From assembly GCA_922989275.2 (NCBI GenBank), contig OV277863.1:19372001-19436000 (forward strand): a DNA stretch of 64,000 nt, read 5' to 3'. This document shows positions 1-9,363 of the stretch, piece after piece. Under the pieces are notes generated by a model that saw nothing but the letters and a program-made list of their open reading frames with translations, searched no databases and was not told where the DNA came from. Position 1 is the stretch's first letter. Every line of letters begins with the position of its first letter. Origin of the DNA: Gari tellinella. Its lineage: Eukaryota; Mollusca; Bivalvia; Cardiida; Psammobiidae. A program made the translations under genes and the position numbers.

Positions 1-416
1 GAAATTGACATTTAGGGTTAGATAAAAACAATGACGAATTCACAGGTAGTTTGGGACACATGAAGTTGTCAAATGATTTTATCATTACGAAAATGTATGA
101 GTCTTAAAGTCATGAATGTCTAATGTACATGTACATCCGCTCAGGAATATTGGCAAGCAGTGTCGACTATGATGAAACGCCGCTTTTGATGTGCACTTTT
201 GATAATTAAACCAACTGATGTCTGCCGTCCACAAAAGTAGACATTAGCCAACAATGTAGATCTTGATGAGACGCCGCATTTTATGTAAAGTCAATTAAGA
301 CCCACACTGAAAATGAACTAATCAAATCAGCACATTGGAATGTCAATTGAAGTGTCATTTGAATAGAGCTGGTCGAAAATAGAAAAGCGTACTTGGGGAA
401 CTTAGGCCTACATGTA

Positions 417-662
417 CAGTGGATAATCTGTTATTCTTTCCCGTTTAAACGCAAACGTACGCAAACGCAAAGCACTAAAACGTAGAAAAGAACAACTTTT
501 GGACAATTCTGATAATTCTTGTTTATCTTGGTGGCAAACAGTTTGGAGCCTGATCAGACGCCGGGTTACCCGGCGTCTGATCTGGCTCCAAACTGTTTGC
601 ACTGCAAATAATAGTTTTAGCGTAAACGCGTTTGTTGGGAAAGAATAACAGATTCTCCACTG
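417..662 (+). mobile_element. Family A MITE (TA-flanked, Tc1/mariner-like ends), type copy
   Basis: 246-base element with inverted ends CAGTGGAKAATCTGTTATTC / GAATAACAGATTCTCCACTG flanked on both sides by TA, the target duplication of Tc1/mariner-type transposases. Subterminal DNA carries GTTTAAACGCAAACG and repeated CGCAAACG on the left, and GCGTAAACGCG on the right. The centre is a hairpin of about 65 bases with arms CAAACAGTTTGGAGCC...GGCTCCAAACTGTTTG around GATCAGACGCCGGG (hairpin I). It has no transposase. It differs at only two positions from the copy at 3714, which suggests recent spread. Reading frames of 80-140 codons across such copies are repeat artefacts. Confidence 0.9.
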
Positions 663-892
663 TACGTATTTTTTAGAAACCAAAGCATCCGTAACCCGGC
701 GTCTGGTCAGGCTCCAAACTGTTTACCACTCGAATTAAAGTAAACGTAAGAGTTTTAGATAAGTTGTCGTTGTTTATATTTGAAAAAATTGAAAAATTAA
801 AACAGACGACATTTGTTTAAAACTGATGACGTCATGGCAGTGATGGGGTTAAAGGTAACGTACAGTCAACTGTAAGTGAACCCCTGACTTAC

Positions 893-925
893 CTTCCTCG
901 TAATAGATACCACCAACTTCACAGT
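893..925 (-). CDS. Gene A, 33-base microexon, start of a VWC-like module (last exon seen in window)
   Basis: On the minus strand a TTTTTTACAG acceptor precedes 33 bases that end at a GTAAGTC donor. Read in phase 1 the exon encodes (x)CEVGGIYYEEG, which resembles the opening of a von Willebrand factor C domain (Cys, then Gly, then Tyr-Tyr-x-x-Gly). It enters and leaves in phase 1, like every other exon of gene A, so it could be skipped without breaking the frame. The rest of the module would lie beyond the left edge. A hairpin-bearing TTAA element ends about 40 bases from the donor. The call rests on splice sites, phase and a short motif, so it is less certain than the larger exons. Confidence 0.5.
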
Positions 926-1294
926 CTGTAAAAAACAAATAGGAATGTGTTATTGTTATATGTTGTTCAGCAGACAGGTTGATGAAGACATTTAATGCAA
1001 AACAAATAAAGGATTTTTATATACTTTTTACAAAACCGCCGTGCAATAACATTAGTGTAAAAAGGTCGGGTTTACGCGGGGTCGTTTTTAGGTTCAGTTT
1101 CTATTTATCTTAAGTTTTTTGTGATGAGAAAATAATACGAGACCCTCGTATAAGAAACATGTCGATAGAGAACATGTGATCCCATGAACAGAACTATGAC
1201 AGTGGTTTTATAAACAGGACAAGGCATTAACTCCTACAAGTTATTATTGTCCACTGATGAAGTTCATGTTTATCAAAATTTAATACATATTTAA

Positions 1295-1531
1295 CACATT
1301 CAACCCTAGAGACGAGTATACTCGTCATTTACAGAGTACATGCGAGGATTACATTTGTCCTATGCAAACAGCGTAGATCCTGATCAGAGGGCTCCTATGA
1401 GCCCTCTGATCAGGGTCTACACTGTTTGTCATTTTGAAATATATTGTCAAAATCAACCCTTAAAAGTAACAAATGGACTAGACTTATTTTGAAATTGGAA
1501 TTGTCCATTAAAAGTTTCAGGGGTGAATGAG
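1295..1531. mobile_element. Family D MITE (TTAA-flanked, piggyBac-like)
   Basis: Flanked by TTAA on both sides, with inverted ends like CACATTCAACCC and its complement GGGGTGAATGAG. The internal hairpin has the AGAGGGCTCC...GGAGCCCTCTGATC stem variant and a GTCTACACTGTTTG arm. Confidence 0.75.
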
Positions 1532-1541
1532 TTAACATAAA

Positions 1542-1739
1542 CAGTAGAGAAGATGTTTTTCCTCGTTTAAATACAAATGCATTGTAATAAAATGAAGAAA
1601 ATGCCAATATTTAGACAAATGTAATGATTCATTTTAATCTGATGGGTAAAACAGCCAGGCTCTAAACTGTTTGGAATATATATGGATTGTTCTATCATAA
1701 ACGCGTTTATTGGGAAAGAATAATGTCTTCTCCAATATA
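1542..1739 (+). mobile_element. Family A MITE, diverged, left half of hairpin missing
   Basis: Left end CAGTAGAGAAGATG and right end GGGAAAGAATAATGTCTTC are recognisable. Only the right hairpin arm (CCAGGCTCTAAACTGTTTGG) remains, so the copy lost one arm of the palindrome. Confidence 0.65.
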
Positions 1740-1968
1740 TTACAGGTTTTATATATCGCTTTGTTTCATAAGAATGTCCATAAAAACAGTTTGGAGCCAG
1801 ATCACACAACGGGTAATCCGGCTTCTGATCAGGCTTTGAACTGTTTGCTGTTCATTTTAAAATAAATCGACATTTTCTACATTTCTTTGAATCTTTGGAT
1901 CTTTGGATCAGACGTCTGACCAGGCTTCGAATTGTTCGACATGCGGAATTAAAAAGGTAGTGTCAAAA

Positions 1969-2316
1969 CAGCGTTCCCTCTCTACAACGACACCCAATGG
2001 GAGACCAAAATTGTGTGCGTTGTTCGGAGGGAGTCGTTATAGGGGGGGGGGGGATTGGCTTACCTTTGAAAACAGCTTGAATCCAGATCAGACGCCGCGT
2101 AACGCGGCGTCTGATCTTGATTCAAGCTGTTTGTCACTCGTCAATAAGTTTTTTCTGTAAAAGTGTCCAATATATAACTTTGAGAAAAACAGCAGACGAC
2201 AAATTTAAGCAGACGACAGTGCAGCCGCGAACATTGTCCTATTTCGGGAACTGCGGCAAGGGTCGTTGTAAAGAGGGAGTCGTTGTTGGGAGAGCCGTTG
2301 TAGAGAGGGAACACTG
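1969..2316 (+). mobile_element. Family E MITE (CAGTG-TTCCCTC ends) carrying hairpin I
   Basis: Ends CAGCGTTCCCTCTCTACAAC and GTTGTAGAGAGGGAACACTG are inverted repeats, with TA on the right. Subterminal blocks repeat GTCGTTGTA and GGAGGGAGTCGTT. The centre holds a long perfect palindrome with arms AACAGCTTGAATCCAGATCA and the core GACGCCGCGTAACGCGGCGTC. To its right lie two copies of GCAGACGAC, as in family D. A run of 12 G falls at 2042-2053. Confidence 0.85.
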
Positions 2317-2412
2317 TATATACAAGAAACTGTTTAAGTGTTTTGTTTCAAAGTGAACGTTTATTTATTGTTGATTATATTTCCATTTCTCTTGGGTGTA
2401 GGATATACTTAC

Positions 2413-2547
2413 TGTTAGTACAGACGGGACAGCACTGGCCTACTGGGGTATACTGGTCGTGACAGCCTAAAGCTGGACAGAAGTGTAATCTGCATGGGTC
2501 CGGTTCCTCTCGCACAGCAGGGGCAGTAACCACATCGTAACTGTAAG
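2413..2547 (-). CDS. Gene A, VWC-type six-cysteine module exon
   Basis: Minus-strand exon between a TATATACAG acceptor and a GTAAGTATAT donor. It is 135 bases long and phase 1-1 when the upstream of two possible AGs is used; the other AG, 7 bases on, would give phase 2. After a leader rich in Asp, Val, Ala and Glu it encodes one module with spacing C-x4-C-x4-C-x9-CC-x2-C (DPCRLHFCPALGC, then GQCCPVC). This is the C-terminal half of a von Willebrand C domain, typical of secreted matrix or growth-factor-binding proteins. A family B MITE starts 16 bases upstream of the acceptor, so it supplies most of the usual branch-point zone. Confidence 0.8.
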
Positions 2548-2564
2548 CTGTATATAAACATACA

Positions 2565-2766
2565 CAGTACAACCTCTCTATTACGACCACTTAATTGTGT
2601 AAATTATCAGATATTCAAGACAGATGACTGCTTAAAGCAAGGTGATTGTAAAACAGAAAGCTCATTAGGAGCTATCTGTTTTACGTCCACCTTACTTTAA
2701 ACTGTAACATGGCTTTATGCAATAAATTATCCTTCTTTTAGAATTCGTGACAGAGGGTTTTTTCTG
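2565..2766. mobile_element. Family B MITE (TA-flanked) carrying hairpin II
   Basis: Ends CAGTACAACCTCTCTATTAC and a degenerate complement ending TTTTTTCTG, with TA on the right. The middle is hairpin II: GCTTAAAGCAAGGTGA and GTAAAACAGAAAGCTC facing their complements around ATTAGGAG. It sits inside a gene A intron, immediately beside the 2413-2547 exon. Confidence 0.75.
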
Positions 2767-3307
2767 TAAATAGAAATAAATACAGTTTTGTAGCATTTGA
2801 AACAAATGGTTGTTTAATATACCCTGATAATAATACACAATGCATTCACCAGTAACTTGCTTTTAGAGTTATTTAATGTAATTAAATAAGTATTTGATGT
2901 CTTAAACCGTTACATGTATCCCGTGATTTGACTATCAAATGGCAGCATTTCACTTCAAGGTCAGTATTTAAAATGTTTTGCGCGTGTGTGCAGAATTGAA
3001 GATCCTTTAAGAATAAGTTCAAAACAGATCTAAGACGACATCTTAAAGACTCTTAAATGTTTTGAAAATAATTTCTTATTTTAGAACACGGTGAACGTAC
3101 TTGATAAAACATAAAATCTTACTGACAAAATGTTTACAAGAAATGTTTCTTAGGTTATATAGCCAGTATTGTGTATTCCTTTAAAAATGCCATATACATG
3201 TAGTTGTTTCGAAAATATCCCTTCTTGAACGGCGTTCTATTAAAAGGGATATTTAATTTCTTGCCCTTCCGATCAAGCAGAACAATGCAATTTTTAACTA
3301 GAAAGAC

Positions 3308-3543
3308 AAATGAGCCGTGTCATGACAAACCTGCCTTCCCAAACACCCTGGTCATCTCAAGCTCTGTATCTGAGATTGGTCTACACTGTCAAATACCGTA
3401 TATAATACAGCTACATAAAATGTAGCTGCATGTGGTTGTCAAACAGTGTATATCAAGGCGTCTTTGACGCGGCGGCTGGACTTGATCTACACTGTTTGCA
3501 ATGCAATGCAACGCAATAAGTCTTGTTCATGACACGGTTCAAA
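3308..3543. mobile_element. Family F MITE (ATGAGCCGTG ends)
   Basis: Inverted ends AAATGAGCCGTGTCATGAC and CATGACACGGTTCAAAT. The internal hairpin has arms GTCAAACAGTGTATATCAAG and CTTGATCTACACTGTTTGC around GCGTCTTTGACGCGGC. Other copies are at 28.3, 49.1 and 58.4 kb. The target duplication is not clear, and a hAT-like origin is only a guess. Confidence 0.75.
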
Positions 3544-3713
3544 TATAACATATCTAAACACTTTGGTCCTCTAAATTAGCTCAAAACAAATCTTTTGAAG
3601 CCTGTCTGGTTATGGCACTTCAAGATTAAACGCGCCTAATGAGATTTATTTAACCCCTTGAGCTCTAATGGCGAGAATACTCAACCTTTACAAACAGTCT
3701 ACACGTGAAGGTA

Positions 3714-3959
3714 CAGTGGAGAATCTGTTATTCTTTCCCGTTTAAACGCAAACGTACGCAAACGCAAAGCACTAAAACGTAGAAAAGAACAACTTTTGGA
3801 CAATTCTGATAATTCTTGTTTATCTTGGTGGCAAACAGTTTGGAGCCTGATCAGACGCCGGGTTACCCGGCGTCTGATCTGGCTCCAAACTGTTTGCACT
3901 GCAAATAATAGTTTTAGCGTAAACGCGTTTATTGGGAAAGAATAACAGATTCTCCACTG
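3714..3959 (+). mobile_element. Family A MITE, near-identical to the copy at 417
   Basis: 246 bases with TA on both flanks and intact hairpin. It differs from the 417-662 copy at two positions, one in the left end and one in the right subterminal GTTTRTTGGG. Confidence 0.9.
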
Positions 3960-4065
3960 TAACACTCGCTGGCCTGCTTTTGTTTTTGCTTCTGAGTTAT
4001 TCTAAGATTCAGAGGTCAATGAGTATTTAAGTGGTTACTTTACACATGTTTATATAAGTCCTTAA

Positions 4066-4306
4066 CTCATTATCCCCTGAAACGTCCAATGCAAAATTCA
4101 AGTTTACAATAAAGGCTGGTCCATTTTAGACTCTTTAGGGTTGTTTTTATAATATATTTCAAAATGACAAACAGTGAAGTCCCTGATTAGAGGGCTGTTG
4201 GCTGAGCCCTCTAATCAGTGACTTCACTGTTTGCATCAGACAAGTGTACTCTTTACAGGTACACTTTTGGTTAAGGACGCATTATGCGTCACTAGGGCAC
4301 AATGAG
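4066..4306. mobile_element. Family D MITE abutting a gene A splice donor
   Basis: TTAA at 4062-4065, left end CTCATTATCCCCTGAAACG, right end CGTCACTAGGGCACAATGAG, then TTAC in place of TTAA. Hairpin arms are CAAACAGTGAAGTCCCTGAT and ATCAGTGACTTCACTGTTTG around AGAGGGCT. The right edge lies about 10 bases from the donor of the 4318-4413 exon. Confidence 0.8.
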
Positions 4307-4317
4307 TTACAGTTTAC

Positions 4318-4413
4318 CAGGACAGACTTGACAGCATTTTCCTTCCGGTTTATAAGATCCCTCACAGTGGACTTCCGGACACAAAACTCTAGCACAAGGG
4401 TCTGGAGGAGGGG
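4318..4413 (-). CDS. Gene A, VWC-type six-cysteine module exon
   Basis: 96-base minus-strand exon, phase 1-1, between a TTTTGAACAG acceptor and a GTAAACTGTAA donor. It encodes PPPDPCARVLC, then PEVHC, then KPEGKCCQVCPG, giving the same C-x4-C-x4-C-x9-CC-x2-C spacing as the neighbouring exons. Three prolines open the exon as a short linker. The donor is immediately followed by the terminal repeat of a TTAA-flanked MITE, leaving only 6-8 bases of intron before the insertion. Family membership is clear from the cysteine spacing; the function of the whole protein is not known to me. Confidence 0.82.
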
Positions 4414-4837
4414 CTGTTCAAAATAAAGACACACAATTTAAAATTCTATATTAATGAATGATTAACCGCAATAACTACCTATAGATAGGAACTATAATGA
4501 CATTTGCAAGCAGTTTGGATCAAGATCAGACGTCGAGTGACTCGGCGTCTAATCAGGATCCAACCCGTTTGATACGCGTATCTGATCAATGCTTCCTCAG
4601 TTAGATGTGGCAAATGGCTACTCGCTGAATATAGCAAATATCGAAAACAAAACAGAGACAGGAGACAATATTAATCAGAAGAAAACGTTGCAGTGAAAGA
4701 GTTACGTCCCTTTACACATTCATACACAAACCATGGCGGTGTTACATTTACATCAAGCTATTAAATACATTTCAGTCAGATATAGGTAAAGAAGAAATCC
4801 TAAAGGTGCTTCCTGTGGTGCTTTCATCTTGCTTTAA

Positions 4838-5030
4838 CCCCTTCATGATCAAATTGATCGTGAGGGTTTTACTCCTTCACCGCCATATTGTCGTCTGCTT
4901 TTATACTGTTGTTTGCATTATCGTTTCAAAGTTAAATTTAAGGTAGTATAACTGACGTAATTTCAAAACAACTGGCAATCAGTTCTGATCAGGATCAAAA
5001 CGCATTATGACGTCATTGAGGGTGAAAGGG
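4838..5030. mobile_element. Family D MITE, single-armed hairpin
   Basis: TTAA on both sides, ends CCCCTTCATGATCAAA and GAGGGTGAAAGGG. Only one arm (GATCAGGATCAAAACGC) of hairpin I remains near its right side. Confidence 0.75.
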
Positions 5031-5100
5031 TTAAACAGCTTACTGTATATATCGTGTTGGATCAACATCGTTTGTCTACAGAAATCGAAACATCGATATA

Positions 5101-5307
5101 CAGTAAAACCTCTCTATTGCGACCACTAAATTAAGTTAATTATTAGGGTGTTTACGATAGGTGACCGCTTAAAGCAAGATGACAGTGAAACAGAAAGCTC
5201 CTTTAGGAGCTTTCTGTTTCGCTGTCACCTTGCTTTAAGATGTCACCTGCCTATTGTAAATCAATTACCCTTCGTTTTAGTGGCCGTAATAGAGAGGTTT
5301 TACATGT
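5101..5307. mobile_element. Family B MITE with intact hairpin II
   Basis: Left end CAGTAAAACCTCTCTATTGC with TA before it; right end TAATAGAGAGGTTTTACATG. The hairpin pairs GCTTAAAGCAAGATGACAGT with its complement around AGCTCCTTTAGGAGCT. It is directly followed by a second family B copy. Confidence 0.85.
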
Positions 5308-5308
5308 A

Positions 5309-5506
5309 CAGTCAAATCTCCTTATTACGGCCATTAGATTGTGTTTATTATTAGGTATTTAAAACAGGTGACTGCATAAAGCAAGGTGAAAGTAACACAG
5401 CCTCTATAGGAGTTTCTGTTTTACTTTCACACTGCTTCAAGCTGCCACCTGTCTTTTATGCAATCGGCTACTTTCATTTTAGTGGTCGTATTATAGAGAT
5501 TTATAA
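5309..5506. mobile_element. Family B MITE, diverged, adjacent to previous copy
   Basis: Left end CAGTCAAATCTCCTTATTAC; right end GTGGTCGTATTATAGAGA. The hairpin arms (GCAAGGTGAAAGTAACACAG and partner) now contain several mismatches. Confidence 0.75.
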
Positions 5507-5555
5507 TCGATACTGAACGATAATCGAAACAACACTAGACTAGATTGCACTATAC

Positions 5556-5651
5556 CTCGGCAAACAGGACAGCAGGATCTGGGAGGTGTATACTGATCTG
5601 GACACGATAGCTCGCGACACAACATGCCCCAGCAGCGATCTGGCTGGTCAC
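5556..5651 (-). CDS. Gene A, VWC-type six-cysteine module exon
   Basis: 96-base minus-strand exon, phase 1-1, with acceptor GTTTCCTAG and donor GTATAGTGC. It encodes DQPDRCWGMLCRELSC followed by PPRSCCPVCRG, keeping the C-x4-C-x4-C-x9-CC-x2-C spacing. It is the module directly after the Gln/Arg/Pro repeat exon in gene order, with an intron of about 1.9 kb between them. Its downstream intron begins about 50 bases from two family B elements. Confidence 0.82.
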
Positions 5652-5837
5652 CTAGGAAACAAAGAAATATTTAATCCATCAACCCCTTGTGACGTATATA
5701 TATATACGTCACATGACTTATAACGAAGTCCTCGAAATCATCTCATTTCTTTCGTTATATCAAAATTTTATTATATCAGGTCTATATACATGTAACTATA
5801 TGTTCATTAGAGTTGTCAAAATGAATATTTTTTGTTA

Positions 5838-6086
5838 CAGTGGAGAAAACGTTATTCTTTCCCAATAAACGCGTTTACGCTAAAACTATTATTTCCCTTG
5901 TAAACAGTTTGGAGCCATATCAGACGCCGGGTTACCCGGCGTCTGATCAGGCTCCGAACTGTTTGCCTCTCAGAAAAAGATAGATAATGAAACATGTCAA
6001 AAAGTTGTTATTTTCTACATTTCAGTGTTTTACGTTTGCGTTTCGTTTGCATTTCAACGGGAAAGACAAAAACGTTTTCTCCCCTG
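5838..6086 (-). mobile_element. Family A MITE, reverse orientation
   Basis: TA-flanked, with ends CAGTGGAGAAAACGTTATTC and CAAAAACGTTTTCTCCCCTG. The hairpin has a GCCATATCAGACGCC left arm and a complete right arm. Confidence 0.85.
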
Positions 6087-6330
6087 TATATCCAAAGTTT
6101 TGTTATATCCAATTTCATTATAAGTTAACTTCCACTGTATATATAAGGAGTGCACGTTTATTATACAAACAATCAAGCCTCGTATACGATTGTTATAAGC
6201 AGCTGCACTGTTTGTCATTTTAAATATATTTCATAACATCAACCAAAAAGTCATTAAAGTGTCAACATTGGACAAGACTTAATTGCAAACTAGAACAGTA
6301 CATTTAAATTTGCAGGAGTCATTGCATTAA

Positions 6331-6548
6331 CCCATTTGTGCCAAGTGAGTTTTTCCATGTTTATATATTGAATTAGTTCATTTTTATCAAAGGGGTGCCT
6401 GGTCAAAATTTTCTTTTTCATGTTTTTTTTTTAAAATTCCTATCAGCAAACAGTGTATACTCTGATCAGACGCCGCATAATGCGGCGTCTGATCAGAGTC
6501 TACACTGTTTGCCTATGTCCCATATATGGGGTCGTGGACACAAATGGG
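6331..6548. mobile_element. Family D MITE, CCCATTTGTGCC subfamily
   Basis: TTAA on both sides; ends CCCATTTGTGCCAAGTG and GGACACAAATGGG. The hairpin is almost perfect: arms CAAACAGTGTATACTCTGAT and ATCAGAGTCTACACTGTTTG, core GACGCCGCATAATGCGGCGTC. Sister copies are at 12236 and 59275. Confidence 0.9.
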
Positions 6549-6752
6549 TTAATACTTACAATGTACTCTTACATACTGGCTCATGGATTCAAAACTCGTG
6601 TTAAAACTAAAACATGCACGTGTCCATATATCGCGTTTGCTGAATGCAGCATAAAATAATACAAAAAAGTTCCAAGCCCTACTTCAATGAGTCGTCGCTT
6701 GACTGACTGTATAAACAATCAAAGTTTTGGTTGTTTTTGTTTTGTTTGTATA

Positions 6753-6958
6753 CAGTAAAACCTCTCTATTACGACCACCAAAGTTTGTTTATTATTAGGG
6801 TGTTTACGATAGGTGACCGCTTAAAGTAAGGTGACAGTGAAACAGAAAGCTCCTATAGGAGCTTTCTGTTTCACTGTCACCTTGCTTTAAGCTGCAACCT
6901 CTCTATTATATAATCAATTAGCCTTCGTTTTAGTGGTCGTAATAGCGAGGTTTTACTG
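6753..6958. mobile_element. Family B MITE, best-preserved copy
   Basis: TA on both flanks. Ends CAGTAAAACCTCTCTATTAC and AGCGAGGTTTTACTG. Hairpin II arms GACAGTGAAACAGAAAGCTC and GAGCTTTCTGTTTCACTGTC match perfectly around CTATAG. Confidence 0.9.
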
Positions 6959-7056
6959 TATAATGTATTCTGATTGTTGGTTTAAATCAACAATAAACTT
7001 ATGTTATGATAATGATGATAATAATAATAATTACGAAATATAAAACAAATATAGTA

Positions 7057-7303
7057 CAGAGGAGAAAACGTTATTCTTTCTCGTTTAAACGCAAACGAAT
7101 CGCAAACGCAAAACACTAAAATGTTGAAAATGGCATCTTTTTTAAATGTCCAACTATTTATTTCAATCTGGGTAGCAAACAGTCTGGAGCCTGATCAGAC
7201 GCCGGATTACCCGGCGTCTGATCTGGCTCCAAACTGTTTGCAATGGAAATAATAGTTTTAGCGTAAACGCGTTAATTGGGAAAGAATAACGATTTGTCCA
7301 TTG
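7057..7303 (+). mobile_element. Family A MITE
   Basis: TA-flanked, ends CAGAGGAGAAAACG and CGATTTGTCCATTG. The hairpin is intact (GATTACCCGGCGTC centre). Confidence 0.85.
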
Positions 7304-7315
7304 TAAGAATATCGT

Positions 7316-7432
7316 CTTCTTCTTCATAACTTCAATAATAATAATAACAATAAAAGTAATCATAATCGTCATCTTCATCAGCATAGCCGTCATCAAGATC
7401 GTCATCATCACCATCATCATCATCATTATTTA
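7316..7432. repeat. Trinucleotide-rich tract (CAT/TTC/ATA)
   Basis: A run of about 115 bases made mainly of TCA, TTC, CGT and ATA triplets, ending in ATCATCATCATC. On the minus strand it gives a meaningless Met/Ile-rich reading frame. Confidence 0.8.
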
Positions 7433-7536
7433 AGAAAAACTGAAATCGTCTTGTTAAAAATGAAGTAGGTTTCATGTTATAACATGTTAAAAACAGTTTT
7501 TAACAATAACCTATAAGAAACCTTTATTTCGAATAC

Positions 7537-7839
7537 CTCTTGTACGAACTTGCTGACTAAATTGTGGCCTAGCTCGTATCCTAACTTGAGATCGGGCTTG
7601 TGATCTAAATTGTGGCCTAACTTGGGATCTGGCTTGGGGTCTATATTGTGGCCTGGCTTGAGGTCTAACTTGCGGTCGCACTTGAGGTTTAACCTGTGGT
7701 CTAACTTGAGGTCGAACTTGCGGCTTAACCTGTGGCCTAACTTGAGATCGATCTCGTTGATCTAGACGCTTTTTGAGATAAGTGGGTCTTCTTGACTTGG
7801 TGGGTCTAGTTGGTTTACTTTGACTGGTTGGTCTGGGAC
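7537..7839 (-). CDS. Gene A, exon of Gln-Val-Arg-Pro tetrapeptide repeats
   Basis: 303-base minus-strand exon, open throughout and phase 1-1, with acceptor TGTTTCAG and donor GTATTCG. The first 30 or so residues are a basic Pro/Thr/Ser/Lys/Arg linker. The remainder is about 16 imperfect tetrapeptides Q-[VAFY]-[RK]-[PS], for example PQVRPQVKPQVR, with no cysteine and no acidic cluster. Such a cationic, glutamine- and proline-rich extended segment between disulfide-rich modules recalls structural or adhesive extracellular proteins, but I do not recognise this exact repeat. It begins without an ATG, so it is easily missed. A family E MITE starts 34 bases upstream of the acceptor. Splicing to the flanking VWC exons is inferred from phase. 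Confidence 0.78.
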
Positions 7840-7872
7840 CTGAAACAACATGTGTGTATAGTAATATTCTAA

Positions 7873-8230
7873 CAGCGCTCCCATTCTACAACGACACCAA
7901 CAGGAAGACAAAAATTGTGTGCGTTGTTCGGAGGGAGTCTTTATAGAGAGGGAAATTGACTTACATTTGCAAACAGCTTGAATCCAGATCAGACGCCGCG
8001 TTACGCGGCGTCTGATCTGAATTCAAGCTGTTTGTCACTCGTCATTAATGTATTTATGTCAAAATGTACATTATGTAACTTTGAGAAAAACAGCAGACGA
8101 CAATATTTCAGCAGACGATATTGCAGCAGGAAAAAGCGTTAGACATAATTATTCTGTTTAGGAAACTGCGGTAAGGGTCATTGTAAGGAGGGGTCGTTGT
8201 TTGGAGGGCCGTTGTAGGGAGGGAGCACTG
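7873..8230. mobile_element. Family E MITE carrying hairpin I
   Basis: Ends CAGCGCTCCCATTCTACAAC and GTTGTAGGGAGGGAGCACTG, with TA on the right. The palindrome has arms AACAGCTTGAATCCAGATCA and core CGCCGCGTTACGCGGCG. Two GCAGACGA motifs follow, as in the copy at 1969. Confidence 0.85.
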
Positions 8231-8395
8231 TACTACTAACCATTCCCCTGCTAGAATTGACTTTATTGATGCGATTTGGAAACTGAAGAAGGAAGTGTCT
8301 GATTATGGTTTGCACTGATGTCTTATAATATTTGTCTGACAAAAGTCTGAACTTTTTCCGTAGTAAAGATCCTTACTTTATTAGTCATAAAGTTA

Positions 8396-8640
8396 CAGTG
8401 GAGAATCTGTTATTCTTTCCGATAAACGCGTTTACGCTAAAACTATTTTTTCTTTTACAAACAGTTTGGAGCCAGATCAGACGCCGGGTAACCCGGCGTC
8501 TGATCAGGCTCCAAACTGTTTGCCACCAAGATAAACATGAAACATCAGAATTGTCCAAAAGTTGTTCTTTTCTACGATTTAGTGTTTTGCGTTTGCGTAC
8601 GTTTGCGTTTAAACGGGAAAGAATAACAGATTCTCCACTG
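8396..8640 (-). mobile_element. Family A MITE, reverse orientation
   Basis: TA on both flanks; ends CAGTGGAGAATCTGTTATTC and its complement. The hairpin is intact. Confidence 0.9.
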
Positions 8641-8977
8641 TACTTAGCATAACTACTAAGTACCCAAGGGATTATTTTGGAATTTTCTTATTCATGGACG
8701 GTGAAAACGTAAAGGGATTTTCTGATTTATGGAATATAAATCATACATGTACGTTGCTTTTAGCGTCAGTGCATTCACTGGAAAGGTAAAAACTTCTTCT
8801 CCATTGAAATTAATGAAACTAACTGAGCGTCTGACTGTAACCGAGCTCTTTGTCTCTCATATTTAAATTTCTTAAGATAAAATGACCAAAGAATTACATT
8901 TGGGAAATAATTCAGATGGCAAATATAGCTGACGATGCGTAACTAGAAGAGCAGAGAGGTCGATTCAAACGTCTTAC

Positions 8978-9076
8978 CTCGGCAAATAGGGCAGCACGAT
9001 CCGTGTGGTATGTAGAAGTCCGAGCAGGGTGGCTGTATACAGCGGACTGTGCTGCAGTCTCGTTGAGGTCTGGGTG
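8978..9076 (-). CDS. Gene A, VWC-type six-cysteine module exon
   Basis: 99-base minus-strand exon, phase 1-1, acceptor TTACAAAG, donor GTAAGACG. It encodes PRPQRDCSTVRCIQPPC followed by PHGSCCPICRG, again C-x4-C-x4-C-x9-CC-x2-C. In gene order it follows the WAP exon, after an unusually long gap of about 10 kb in which I found no further convincing exon, and precedes the tetrapeptide-repeat exon. A family A MITE ends the intron about 40 bases before the acceptor. Confidence 0.82.
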
Positions 9077-9117
9077 CTTTGTAATACAAAATCAAAGGCA
9101 CATTTGAACACCGAATA

Positions 9118-9363
9118 CAGTGGAGAATCTGTTGTTCTTTCCCGTTTAAACGCAAACGTACGCAAACGCAAAGCGCTAAAACGTAGAAAAGAACAACTTT
9201 TGGACAATTCTGATATTTCATGTTTATCTTGGTGGCAAACAGTTTAGAGCCTGATCAGACTCCGGGTTACCCGGCGTCTGATCTGGCACCAAACTGTTTG
9301 CACTGCAAATAATAGTTTTAGCGTAAACGCGTTTATTGGGAAAGAATAACAGATTCTCCACTG
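9118..9363 (+). mobile_element. Family A MITE next to a gene A acceptor
   Basis: TA-flanked and full length with an intact hairpin. It lies about 40 bases from the 3' splice site of the 8978-9076 exon. Confidence 0.9.

Noticed and set aside
408..683. Protein-like frames recurring in family A copies (…NAFTLKLLF…LIRLQTVC… type), here and at 3699, 8332, 34721, 60133
   Set aside because: They are translations of the MITE and its palindrome. The same peptide appears on both strands and wherever the element lies, with no gene context.
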